Below are positions 42,347-51,258 of a stretch of 64,000 nt of DNA, one piece after another. Every line of letters begins with the position of its first letter. The first letter of the stretch is position 1. A program made the translations under genes and the position numbers. The DNA lies in assembly GCF_017255415.1 (NCBI RefSeq), contig NZ_JAFJZZ010000002.1, positions 1-64,000 on the forward strand, in the 5' to 3' direction. This stretch comes from Clostridium aminobutyricum (GTDB lineage Bacteria > Bacillota > Clostridia > Peptostreptococcales > Anaerovoracaceae). Below the pieces are notes generated by a model. It was not told where the DNA came from and made no database searches. It saw only the letters and a list, made by a program, of their open reading frames with translations.

Positions 42347-43351
42347 TTATACTTCGAATATTACAGCTCCTGCGCTAAGACCTCCGCCAAATCCCATCAG
42401 CATGATCTTGTCACCCTTTTTGATTTCGCCTGACTGCATGGTATCATAAAGAGCCATCGGCACACTTGCCGCCGAAACATTTCCGGTTTCGCCAATCGTC
42501 ACTTGGAATTTCTCCATTGGCTGCTTAAATTTCTTTGCAGCCGCCGTGATAATTCTTAAATTTGCCTGATGCGGCACATAATACGTGATGTCCTCCGGCG
42601 TCAATCCGGCATACGCCAGTGCCGTTTCCATCACCTCACCAATCGCGTTCACCGCAAATTTAAAGACCTGATTGCCATTCATCGATAAGGCTTGCTTCTC
42701 CGGATTATCCGTTTCTTCGTTTGTAAACGGAGTCTTTAAGTATTCCATCCCGCAGGTCAATGAATCCGTTACATCATCATAGTTCTTAACAAATGAGGAA
42801 ATAATCCCCGTTTTATGTTCATCATACTCCAATAAGGCGCAGCCCGCCCCATCTCCAAAAATGATGCAAGTGGAGCGATCTGTCCAGTCAACAATCCTGC
42901 TTAACCGTTCTACACCGATTACTAAAGCTCTGTTAATGATATTGGTGCGAGTTCCCCCATTTTGAACATCCCGTCCGTTTCGCATAAGCGCTTCTGCCAT
43001 CCACATGCCATAAATAAATCCGCTGCAAGCAGTATTAATATCATAAGCAACGGCATTCGGCAGACCTAATTTTCTCTTTACCAGTGCGCCCATAGAAGGA
43101 ACGATTTTATCAGGAGTAACGGTTGCTACAATCACTAAGTCAATTGAATTGTAGTCTACACCCTCAAGGGCAACTCTTGCCGCAGCGGTCGCTAAATCCA
43201 AAGCAGATTCTTCCGTGGATATATTTCGTTCTTTGATGCCGGTTCTGGAAACGATCCATTCATCATTTGTATCCACAAATCTTGCGATATCATCATTTTT
43301 AACAATAAGCTTCGGTAAGGCTTTGCCTGTATTCCTAATTGCAATTCCCAA
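42347..43351 (-). CDS. fabH: 3-oxoacyl-ACP synthase III FabH
   Basis: The 334-residue enzyme has the nucleophile in YDINTACSGFIYGMW, His in YYVPHQANLRI and Asn in ETGNVSAASVPMALY. It starts fatty-acid synthesis by condensing an acyl-CoA with malonyl-ACP. It is the first gene of the operon. No acpP or acc genes accompany it here. Confidence 0.95.
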   Translation of the reverse strand: MGIAIRNTGKALPKLIVKNDDIARFVDTNDEWIVSRTGIKERNISTEESALDLATAAARVALEGVDYNSIDLVIVATVTPDKIVPSMGALVKRKLGLPNAVAYDINTACSGFIYGMWMAEALMRNGRDVQNGGTRTNIINRALVIGVERLSRIVDWTDRSTCIIFGDGAGCALLEYDEHKTGIISSFVKNYDDVTDSLTCGMEYLKTPFTNEETDNPEKQALSMNGNQVFKFAVNAIGEVMETALAYAGLTPEDITYYVPHQANLRIITAAAKKFKQPMEKFQVTIGETGNVSAASVPMALYDTMQSGEIKKGDKIMLMGFGGGLSAGAVIFEV

Positions 43352-43461
43352 TTTTGCCTCCTTGTTATAACGCCTAAGTAGAAAAATTTCGACTATAGAA
43401 ATTTTTCTTACCTCTATGCGTTTCAGCGAGTATATATTTTCACCTCGCTATATTGAAATTT

Positions 43462-43478
43462 ATTTTGATAATCAAACT
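43462..43478 (-). promoter_or_regulatory. FabT-type operator before fabH
   Basis: AGTTTGATTATCAAAAT on the minus strand is the palindrome known for FabT in lactic acid bacteria (AnTTTGAnTATCAAAnT). It overlaps a possible -35 box (TTGATT, 43470-43475), which has TATAGC 17 bases further. The regulator domain fused at the end of this operon is the obvious candidate ligand. Confidence 0.75.
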
Positions 43479-43524
43479 GTTTTATAATATTATATTTTTA
43501 TTCCCAAGAAAAGTCAAGTCTATG

Positions 43525-43800
43525 CATGGAAAAAGGGCCATCTGAAAAAAATGCACCTTCATTTGGGCAGCCAGCTCCGATGGATGTTTTGAGGAATGTT
43601 CATCTTTTCAAATTTCGTGAGCAATGCTTTCAGCGAGTATGCAATGCGAAGAAAAGCACTGCCTGAGCGCAGCGAGTTTGCTTTTCTACCTGAAAGCAGC
43701 AAATGAAATTTACCAAAAGATACATTCTGGAAATGAATCCTGCGGGAGCTAGCTGTTTAAATAAAGGTGCAACTTGTTTTGAAACAGCCCCTCTGGGGTA
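43525..43800. repeat. Large imperfect inverted repeat (MITE-like)
   Basis: The left part (for example GGGCCATCTGAA, TGCACCTTCATTTGGG, CAGCCAGCTCC) returns in reverse complement at the right end (GGGGCTGTTTC, TGCACCTTTATTT, CAGCTAGCTCC). The match continues inward (GAATGTTCATCTTTTC/GAATGTATCTTTTGG, AAATTTC, CTTTCAG). The arms are about 110 bases each around a GC-richer centre with GCGAGT/ACTCGC motifs. It encodes no protein and could fold as one long hairpin. It may be a miniature mobile element or a structured RNA. Confidence 0.6.
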
Positions 43801-43812
43801 ACATATGAACTT

Positions 43813-45306
43813 TTATTCTACCGGATACCAACCCACCGGCCCCGGATGCAGATTGATATTGATTTGTTTTATTTCCTGATATTCATGCAATCCATGAATG
43901 CCAAGTTCCCTGCCGATCCCAGACATTTTGTAGCCGCCCCAAGGAGCTTCGTTAAAGGTTGGATTATAGCAATTGATCCAAGTAATCCCGGCCCGAATTT
44001 CTTTGGTCACCCGTAAAGCTCGTGCCCCATCCGTTGTAAACACGGCACCGGCTAATCCATAGTCCGTATCATTTGCCATTTCTACGGCTTCTTCTTCCGT
44101 TTTAAAGGTTTGAATGGTTACCACGGGACCGAAGATCTCTTCCCGAACAATCCTCATGTCCGATGTACAATTGTCAAAAATGGTAGGCATCATATAATAG
44201 CCTTTTGCACATTCACCCTCCGTATATTGAGTTCCTCCATAGACGCATTCCGCGCCTTCCGCTTTACCTATTTCAACAAAGCGAAGAACGGTTTCCAGCT
44301 GCTCTTTTGATACCAAAGGCCCCATATCTACATCAGAGAGCGGGTGTCCTATTTTTAATAATTTTAATCGTTCAATCAATCTGGCCACAAAGCGGTCTTT
44401 TAAACTCTCTTCAATGAGGATTCTTGATCCCGCGGAGCATACTTCCCCCTGATTAAAGAAAACCCCGATCATCGCCCATTCCACAGCACCTTCAAACTCA
44501 GCGTCCGCAAAAATAATATTCGGAGATTTTCCGCCAAGTTCCAGCCCGACTTTTTTCAGGTTTCCGGCAGCGGCACGTAGAATGCCCTGGCCAACACTTG
44601 TACTGCCCGTAAAGGTTACCATATCTACTTCCGCATTTTCCGCAAGTTCTTGACCAACTGTGGCGCCACCGCCCATGACGAGATTAACCGTACCCGGCGG
44701 CAATCCGATTTTGTCTAAAATCTCAAACAAAAGTACAGATGAAATCGGTGTATTCGAACTTGGTTTAAAGACAATGCAATTTCCGGCAGCCAGCGCGGGA
44801 GCAATCTTCCATGCCGCCATTAGCAACGGATAGTTCCAAGGCGTGATCAAGGCGCAGACTCCAACCGGTTCATGTACCGTATAGGTATGCATCTTGCCGA
44901 AGCCTTCATTTACATTGTATACACTGCCATAAGGCTTATTGACCAGTCCTGCATAATATTTAAAGCAGCTTACCGCATCACTGATATCTTCTTCCGCTTC
45001 TCTTAATGGTTTTCCGTTATCTAAACTCTCAATCCTTGCAATTTCTTCATGCCTGTCCTGTATCGCTTCTGCAATGTTATAGAGAATATCGGCTCGTTTC
45101 TGTACATCCATACGCCTCCATTCTCCGCTTTTGTAAAAAGCATTCTTTGCTGCTTTTACTGCAAGCTGTGCGTCTTCCCGATTTCCGTCGGCAACTACAG
45201 CAAGAACTTCACCGTCAGTCGGTGTAATTACTTCTCTTTTTTCCCCTGAAACGGCATCCACCCACTGACCGTTAATATAATTTCTATAATATTTTTGACT
45301 GTTCAT
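43813..45306 (-). CDS. NAD-dependent aldehyde dehydrogenase (betaine-aldehyde dehydrogenase-like)
   Basis: The 497-residue aldehyde dehydrogenase has ITPWNYPLLMAAWKIAPALA, FTGSTSVGQGI, the catalytic Glu in GLELGGKSPNIIF, Cys in FFNQGEVCSAGSR, and EIFGPVVTI. The C-terminus, YNPTFNEAPWGGYKMSGIGR, is typical of the BetB/GbsA branch. It oxidises an aldehyde to an acid with NAD+. No choline or betaine genes are adjacent, so the substrate is open. The start at 45306 is the ATG nearest to the AGGAG and GAAGG motifs. Confidence 0.87.
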   Translation of the reverse strand: MNSQKYYRNYINGQWVDAVSGEKREVITPTDGEVLAVVADGNREDAQLAVKAAKNAFYKSGEWRRMDVQKRADILYNIAEAIQDRHEEIARIESLDNGKPLREAEEDISDAVSCFKYYAGLVNKPYGSVYNVNEGFGKMHTYTVHEPVGVCALITPWNYPLLMAAWKIAPALAAGNCIVFKPSSNTPISSVLLFEILDKIGLPPGTVNLVMGGGATVGQELAENAEVDMVTFTGSTSVGQGILRAAAGNLKKVGLELGGKSPNIIFADAEFEGAVEWAMIGVFFNQGEVCSAGSRILIEESLKDRFVARLIERLKLLKIGHPLSDVDMGPLVSKEQLETVLRFVEIGKAEGAECVYGGTQYTEGECAKGYYMMPTIFDNCTSDMRIVREEIFGPVVTIQTFKTEEEAVEMANDTDYGLAGAVFTTDGARALRVTKEIRAGITWINCYNPTFNEAPWGGYKMSGIGRELGIHGLHEYQEIKQININLHPGPVGWYPVE

Positions 45307-45655
45307 CCTTCTACACTCTCCTTGTTGGGTAAGCATCCTTACCATTTAAGTATTCACTACAAATAAATGTCGCGGTCTAAGCATTTATCACCATTTATTT
45401 TTTTGGCAGTGACGTTGACGTCAAACAAAAGCATCTGCACATGTACCCGGTCGATTTTCTATTAGTATATAATAACTTCATTCATTAGAAAACCCTCTAA
45501 CGAACCTATTTGCAAAATTCAATCAATATTATTAATAATACTGTAATAATTATTAAGTAGACTTTTATCAACTTTTGTGCAAAAATAGTGCTTGGGATGA
45601 GTTATTAAAATTTAATGACTAATGAATGAAGCTATAAAACAAAGAGGGGATTCAA
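45307..45655. other. Divergent intergenic region without a clear regulator site
   Basis: About 350 bases, AT-rich towards the right, separate the aldehyde dehydrogenase and glycosyltransferase genes, which are transcribed away from each other. It must hold promoters for both. I see a short TGACG-TTGACGTCA repeat near 45410 and poly-AT near 45520-45560, but no element I can name. Confidence 0.5.
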
Positions 45656-46861
45656 ATGAAAATATTAATCACCACAGATTGGTACAAACCGGTTATTAAC
45701 GGAGTTGTCACCTCTGTGATCAATTTAAAAGACGAGTTAGAAAAAGCGGGACACGAAGTCAGAGTGCTGACTTTATCTCCTGACGGCAAACAAAAATACG
45801 AAGAGGATACTTACTATTTAAAGTCTTTTAGGGTAAAAGTCTATCCTCAAGCGAGAGCGACTCACAATTTCCACAGTGTCTTTCTGCCGGATATATTGGA
45901 TTGGCACCCGGATATCATCCACTCACAATGCGAATGGTTTTCATTTATATTCGCGAAGTATATTGCCATTAAATTAAACATTCCGATCGTTCATACCTAT
46001 CACACTATCTACGAGGATTATACACATTATTTATTGCACGGTACCGGCCTTACCAAGAAATTGGTCCTATTCGGAACGAACCGCATTGTAAATTCCATGG
46101 ACTATGTCATTGCACCTACCATCAAAACGCGTAATTTATTGCTTTCCTATGGAATTGAGAATCCGATTTTTACTATTCCGACAGGAATCAATTTGAATAA
46201 ATACAGACCACGTATTTCTGAAACAAGACGATTGGAACTCTTAGATACTTTAGGCATCCCGAAAGACAAGACGGTTATCATAAGTATCGGAAGGCTTGCT
46301 TACGAAAAGAACATTGATGAGCTGATCGACGATATGATTCTCTTAAAAGAATCCCATCCGGAGATCTTCTTGATTCTTGTAGGCGGAGGTCCCTATGAAA
46401 ACACGTTAAGAGAGCGGGTAGCCAGCCTTGGCCTTGAGACCAATATCCTATTCACCGGGATGATCTCTCCTGATGAGGTGCCGGAATATTTCCAGATCGG
46501 TAAAGTTTTCGTTTGCGCTTCACAAAGCGAAGCACAAGGGCTTACTTATATTGAAGCCCTCGCCAGCGGTATACCTCTATTATGTAAGTACGACCAATGC
46601 CTCGAAAATGTATTAGTAGAAGGAACGAACGGTTATTTCTATGATAATGCGGAGGAATTTATTCAAAAACTAATCCACCTCTTGAATACGCCTGATGAAT
46701 ATGCTCAATTCTGCAAAAATGCGGAACAAACTGCTGAAAAATATTCCAAAGAGGTTTTCGGTAAAAGGGTTTTAGAGGTCTATCAAGACGCCCTGAAAAA
46801 CTTTAAAGGGCATGCTTCTATTCGAGCCCGCTTGATTCCGATGCTGAGGATGTACCGTTAA
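45656..46861 (+). CDS. GT4-family glycosyltransferase (diacylglycerol glucosyltransferase-like)
   Basis: The 401-residue GT-B enzyme begins MKILITTDWYKPVINGVVTS, like bacterial monoglucosyl-diacylglycerol synthases, which have NGVVTS for the acceptor site. IISIGRLAYEKNIDELI and the E-x7-E donor motif in SEAQGLTYIEALASGIPLL follow. It likely adds a sugar from UDP- or GDP-sugar to diacylglycerol at the membrane face, making a glycolipid. The start follows AGAGGGGATTCAA. It is monocistronic with a terminator. Confidence 0.82.
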   Translation: MKILITTDWYKPVINGVVTSVINLKDELEKAGHEVRVLTLSPDGKQKYEEDTYYLKSFRVKVYPQARATHNFHSVFLPDILDWHPDIIHSQCEWFSFIFAKYIAIKLNIPIVHTYHTIYEDYTHYLLHGTGLTKKLVLFGTNRIVNSMDYVIAPTIKTRNLLLSYGIENPIFTIPTGINLNKYRPRISETRRLELLDTLGIPKDKTVIISIGRLAYEKNIDELIDDMILLKESHPEIFLILVGGGPYENTLRERVASLGLETNILFTGMISPDEVPEYFQIGKVFVCASQSEAQGLTYIEALASGIPLLCKYDQCLENVLVEGTNGYFYDNAEEFIQKLIHLLNTPDEYAQFCKNAEQTAEKYSKEVFGKRVLEVYQDALKNFKGHASIRARLIPMLRMYR

Positions 46862-46896
46862 CGCTTTAAAGGATTCTTATAACTACGCAACATTAG

Positions 46897-46940
46897 AACC
46901 CCCAAAATACACCTTTAACCGGTGAATCTTGGGGGTTTTT
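46897..46940. terminator. Bidirectional terminator between the glycosyltransferase and chemoreceptor genes
   Basis: AACCCCCAA pairs with TTGGGGGTT, extended by a partial inner stem (CACC/GGTG), and followed on the plus strand by TTTTTT. Confidence 0.9.
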
Positions 46941-46971
46941 TATGTAAGTTGTATTGTTATTCCATTTATAT

Positions 46972-49041
46972 TTAATTTTTTAAATTAAATCGGCCAATCA
47001 AGTCCTTTAACAGCTGAGCTTGTGCGGATAATTCCTGACTGGAAGCAGCACTCTCTTCTGCAGTCGCCGCATTATTCTGTACGACAGAAGAAATTTGATC
47101 AATTCCTAATGTTACTTCTTCCAGAGCTACAGACTGATCTTTTGATTTCACAGAAATCTCACCGATACTTTCCACGATATCCTTTGTTCCTAAGACAACC
47201 GTTCCTAGGGAAGCTGCTGTGACTTCTGCGATTCTCGCCCCTTCATTTATGGAATGCAAGGAACCCTCAATCAAAGCTGTTGTATCCTTAGCGGCTTCCG
47301 CACTTTTAGAAGCCAAATTCCTTACCTCATCCGCAACAACCGCAAAGCCTTTCCCCGCTTCGCCGGCTCTGGCTGCTTCAACAGCCGCGTTGAGAGCCAA
47401 AATGTTTGTTTGGAATGCAATGTCTTCAATCGTCTTGATGATCTTGCCGATTTCACCGGACTTTTGCGTGATGTCATCCATTGCTGCCAATAATTGATGC
47501 ATCTGCTGATTGCTTGTCTCAATCTCTGTTCCCACCGTTTCTGCACGCTCATTCGCAATACCCGCATTTTCAGTACTCTGCTTGACTTGATCCGAAATCT
47601 CCATGATCTTTGCGGATAGCTCTTCAATCGAACTGGCTTGCAAAATAGCCCCTTGACTTAGCTCCTGTGCACCGACCGAGACTTGATCTGCTCCTGTTGA
47701 TACCTGCTCTGCAACGGTTTGCATTTCTTTAAATATATCGTTTAGTGAACTTAAAATATGATTTAAAGCATCTTTAATGGCCTCAAAATCGCCGATATAA
47801 TCTTTCTTCACTTCCACTTGCAAATTACCGTTTGATATATTTCTCAGCAAGTTAGAAATATCGCTGATATATCCACTTAGTGTCAAAGAGGTTCCATGGA
47901 AGATATTGGCCAGCTGTCCCAGTTCATCCTTCGTTTTAGGAATCTGAAACGCTTCACTCTTTAAGTCGCATCTTCCCATCTTTTCGCCTAATTTCATAAC
48001 GGATGAGATAGGGGCCAATCCTTTTTTTAAGAAGAGAGCACTGCAGGCAACCAAGACAATCAATCCCACGATCCCAATAGCGGTGAGCACCACTGTTATT
48101 TTTGTCACTGCGGCTAACGCTTCTCCCTTATTTACAACAAAGGCACTGGACCATGCAAGATCTGTCCCGCTTAAGGTCAGCGGTTCATGAAAAATCCACG
48201 CATTTTTCCCTTTATCATACGGATTATCATTTTCTGTCAAAATTTCTTTTGAATTTGCAACGGCTTGTGAAATCTCTTTGTTATCGGAAACAACTTTTAA
48301 AATTTGACCGATTGACTCCTTATCCGCTGTATTCGCGATACAAGTTCCGTCCTGGGTTACAATATAGCTGCAAGAGCTCTTGTATCCGCCTGTATCATAA
48401 TTTAACCCCCCAAAAGAATTGGTTAAAATATCACAATTGGCAACTCCGATAAACTTGCCGCCCTCATTTAAAATAGGGGTGCTTAACGTCACCATCCATA
48501 CGGTTTCCCCTGTCGAAAGTTCATACGAATAAGGTGCTGTCACATGGGTCTTCAGCATTTCTTTTGCCGGCGCATAATAATCGCCGGTGGAATAAACATC
48601 ATAATCATTATAGACATCCATCAAAATGGAGTTTCCGTCTTTAAATGCATAGTAGGATAAGCCTTTCGGCGTATCCGGGAAATAGGCATTTGGTTCAAAA
48701 GCATAATAAGCAGAAAAAATCTTATCGTTCTTCAACGCATCTTGGAGAGATTGTCGAAGCATTTTATCGGCCGAAGCTTGATCCAAGCTTTGATACCGCT
48801 CTACGTCGTAGGATAAAGCCTCTGAGAAAATCAGCATGTTGTTGAAGTAAGAGATCACTTCCTGTGAGTTCGAATCTGCGATAGAGGCAATTTCTTCTTT
48901 CGTTAAATTCGTTACCGTCATTCCAGTTAACACACTAAGGGTTGTACACATCACAAGAATTACTATAAGAATGATAATACTATTAATTAGCGGTATCCTG
49001 ACACTTAGCTTATGGTTCCATTGAACACTACCCTGGTTCAT
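46972..49041 (-). CDS. Methyl-accepting chemotaxis protein
   Basis: The 689-residue chemoreceptor has a first membrane segment at about 17-42. An extracellular dCache-type sensor (about 45-310) includes [23 protein letters not shown] and [11 protein letters not shown] second membrane segment at about 315-340, a HAMP region ([16 protein letters not shown]) and a long cytoplasmic coiled coil follow. The hairpin tip contains [20 protein letters not shown] and [15 protein letters not shown]. Glu/Gln/Ala-rich repeats flank it for methylation. dCache sensors often bind amino or organic acids. No CheA/CheW genes are nearby. Confidence 0.93.
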   Translation of the reverse strand: MNQGSVQWNHKLSVRIPLINSIIILIVILVMCTTLSVLTGMTVTNLTKEEIASIADSNSQEVISYFNNMLIFSEALSYDVERYQSLDQASADKMLRQSLQDALKNDKIFSAYYAFEPNAYFPDTPKGLSYYAFKDGNSILMDVYNDYDVYSTGDYYAPAKEMLKTHVTAPYSYELSTGETVWMVTLSTPILNEGGKFIGVANCDILTNSFGGLNYDTGGYKSSCSYIVTQDGTCIANTADKESIGQILKVVSDNKEISQAVANSKEILTENDNPYDKGKNAWIFHEPLTLSGTDLAWSSAFVVNKGEALAAVTKITVVLTAIGIVGLIVLVACSALFLKKGLAPISSVMKLGEKMGRCDLKSEAFQIPKTKDELGQLANIFHGTSLTLSGYISDISNLLRNISNGNLQVEVKKDYIGDFEAIKDALNHILSSLNDIFKEMQTVAEQVSTGADQVSVGAQELSQGAILQASSIEELSAKIMEISDQVKQSTENAGIANERAETVGTEIETSNQQMHQLLAAMDDITQKSGEIGKIIKTIEDIAFQTNILALNAAVEAARAGEAGKGFAVVADEVRNLASKSAEAAKDTTALIEGSLHSINEGARIAEVTAASLGTVVLGTKDIVESIGEISVKSKDQSVALEEVTLGIDQISSVVQNNAATAEESAASSQELSAQAQLLKDLIGRFNLKN

Positions 49042-49124
49042 GTTTTACACTTCCTTCCGTTCCTTCTTCAAATGTAGTATTAAGTATGATACAAACTATA
49101 ATTGTTAATGAATTTAGGGTTTGG

Positions 49125-49793
49125 TTAACTAGAACTGCTCTCACGTGCATTCAAAATATCCAGTAATTCTTCCGCTGTCTCAATAATATAATCCGGTGCA
49201 TCCGGCCCGCATTTATCTTCTTCCGTTACCGCCATAGCCCAGCCTACTAAAACGGATTTAACGCCGGCGGCCTTTGCGCACTTTATGTCAAACATACTGT
49301 CCCCCAGCATGATGCTTTCTTCCGGTTTTGCCCCCAGCTTTTCCAGTGCGATCAATATGGGTTCTGGATCCGGTTTATGTTTCGTGCAATCTTCCATTGT
49401 GACCACCGCATCCAGGTATTGATGAAGCTCAAATTTCTCAATTCCCTCCGTGGTAGTAGGCCGTAACCGGGAAGTGACGATAGCTGTTTTATATACTTTG
49501 TTTTTCAGTTGCTGAAGGAGTTCCAGCATGCCGGGAAATAAGGAAACAAAGTCTCCGAATTTACCTCGCTGATAACTCCGGTATATCTCAATCGCTTCAT
49601 GGGTTGGATAATCCGGGAATGCCTTTATCATAGAAACTTTTAACGTTTCTCCGAAGGTGCGGATGATGGACTCTCGCTCTCCCGGTGTTCCGGTTATCGT
49701 TTCATAGGTATGCTGCCATGACCCAATAATCAATTCGTTGGTGTTCATCAATGTGCCGTCAAAATCAAATAATACCGTGTTAATTTTACTCAT
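49125..49793 (-). CDS. HAD-family phosphatase (PpaX/phosphoglycolate phosphatase-like)
   Basis: The 222-residue haloacid-dehalogenase-fold hydrolase has motif I VLFDFDGTLMNT (nucleophile Asp), motif II VTSR, motif III Lys in HKPDPEP, and motif IV MLGDSMFDIKCAKAAG. Length and cap type match PpaX or phosphoglycolate phosphatase. The start at 49793 follows CAGGAGAAAAAAA. The physiological substrate cannot be read from sequence. Confidence 0.87.
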   Translation of the reverse strand: MSKINTVLFDFDGTLMNTNELIIGSWQHTYETITGTPGERESIIRTFGETLKVSMIKAFPDYPTHEAIEIYRSYQRGKFGDFVSLFPGMLELLQQLKNKVYKTAIVTSRLRPTTTEGIEKFELHQYLDAVVTMEDCTKHKPDPEPILIALEKLGAKPEESIMLGDSMFDIKCAKAAGVKSVLVGWAMAVTEEDKCGPDAPDYIIETAEELLDILNARESSSS

Positions 49794-49917
49794 TTTTTTT
49801 CTCCTGTTTAGGTTCTCTTCAGTCTCATTTATTAGCAATTATTGTTATTATTTTAACATGGTCGAGACTATATGTCTATACGCATCAGTATAAACCTTTT
49901 CAGAATCTTTTGCAAAT

Positions 49918-49956
49918 AATAGCACGGCACAGTCTGAGAGGCTGCGCCGTGCTATT
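49918..49956. terminator. Terminator after the decarboxylase beta subunit gene
   Basis: AATAGCACGGC pairs with GCCGTGCTATT around a loop with further pairing. It lies just past the minus-strand stop at 49976. Confidence 0.85.
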
Positions 49957-49975
49957 ATTTTAATATTCCATTTAA

Positions 49976-51127
49976 TCAATATCCGCCAAACATATTTAAC
50001 ATAACAGCCGCCGCAACCGCAGAACCGATTACACCTGCCACATTTGGTCCCATCGCATGCATCAATAGAAAATTGGAAGGATTATCAGCCTGCCCGACCT
50101 TCTGCGAAACACGGGCTGCCATCGGAACTGCCGATACGCCTGCAGAGCCTATCAGAGGATTGATTTTTCCACCGCTCGCAACATTCATCACCTTTGCCAA
50201 AAGGACACCTCCCGCCGTACCAAAGGCAAAAGCGAAAACACCTAAAATAACAATTTTGATGGTGTCTGCCACTAAAAAGCTAGGGCCTTGTGCGGAAGCA
50301 CCGACAGCCAATCCAAGCATGATTGTCACGATGTTGATCATGGCATTGGCAGCTGTATCCGATAGCCGAAAGGTTTTTCCGCACTCCTTAAACAAATTGC
50401 CCAGCATAAGGAATCCGATCAGCGGCGCTGCTGCAGGAAGCAATAAGACAACAATAACGGTCACCGCTATCGGAAATAAAATCTTTTCTCGTTGGGATAC
50501 ATGCCTCAGTTGATCCATCTTAATCATGCGTTCCTTTTTAGTCGTCAATAATTTCATGATAGGCGGCTGAATAACCGGAACCAAGGCCATATAGGAATAC
50601 GCGGCAACTGCAACTGCGCCAAGAAGGGCCGGAGCCAACTTCTGAGTCAGATAAATGGCAGTTGGGCCATCAGCTCCTCCAATGATTCCTATAGACGAAG
50701 CCTCCTGTGCAGTAAAGCCCAAAAATATTGCGGCAAAAAAAGCAACGAAAATACCAAGTTGGGCTGCTGCACCTAACAGTAATGACTTGGGATTTGCAAT
50801 AAGCGGACCAAAGTCCGTCATCGCACCGACTCCAAGGAATATCATCGACGGCAGGATTGGCTTCAATAAATAGAACGAAGTCAACAAGCCAGCTTCTGAT
50901 AGTTGAGACGATGATGTAACATCTATATCTGTTACAAATACGCCTGAGAGTGGTAAATTTGATAACAGCATACCGAATGCAATCGGTATTAACAGCAAAG
51001 GCTCAAAGCCTTTTTTTATGGCCAGATACAGCAAAAACAGTGAAACTACAATCATAATAGCACTTTTGTAGTCTAGGTTTGCTATGCCGGTATCACCAAT
51101 AAACGATTGTACGGTTTGTAATAACAT
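49976..51127 (-). CDS. Na+-pumping decarboxylase, beta subunit (OadB/GcdB/MmdB family)
   Basis: The 383-residue membrane protein has about nine or ten segments and the family motifs [19 protein letters not shown]-like (here [15 protein letters not shown]), [15 protein letters not shown] with the essential Asp of region III, and [13 protein letters not shown]. It also has [16 protein letters not shown]. In complexes it decarboxylates biotin-bound carboxylate and exports Na+. The alpha, gamma and biotin-carrier subunits are not next to it, so the partner genes must be elsewhere. Confidence 0.9.
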   Translation of the reverse strand: MLLQTVQSFIGDTGIANLDYKSAIMIVVSLFLLYLAIKKGFEPLLLIPIAFGMLLSNLPLSGVFVTDIDVTSSSQLSEAGLLTSFYLLKPILPSMIFLGVGAMTDFGPLIANPKSLLLGAAAQLGIFVAFFAAIFLGFTAQEASSIGIIGGADGPTAIYLTQKLAPALLGAVAVAAYSYMALVPVIQPPIMKLLTTKKERMIKMDQLRHVSQREKILFPIAVTVIVVLLLPAAAPLIGFLMLGNLFKECGKTFRLSDTAANAMINIVTIMLGLAVGASAQGPSFLVADTIKIVILGVFAFAFGTAGGVLLAKVMNVASGGKINPLIGSAGVSAVPMAARVSQKVGQADNPSNFLLMHAMGPNVAGVIGSAVAAAVMLNMFGGY

Positions 51128-51258
51128 GTCACGCTACTCTCCTTTTCTATGTAGTCAAGCCATTTTAGGGGCTGCCCAAGGAGATCGTATCACACACATT
51201 TTGTCCAATACAATAAACCAGTTTGAGGTATACAGTATACTTGTAACTAGTAACATCG

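Noticed and set aside
45400-45420. TTGGCA-like sigma-54 box before the glycosyltransferase gene
   Set aside because: The -12 half reads GA, not GC, at the right distance, it is about 240 bases from the gene, and no activator palindrome is near.
50073-50513. 146-residue plus-strand frame
   Set aside because: Antisense of the Na+-decarboxylase beta subunit gene, with no start signal.
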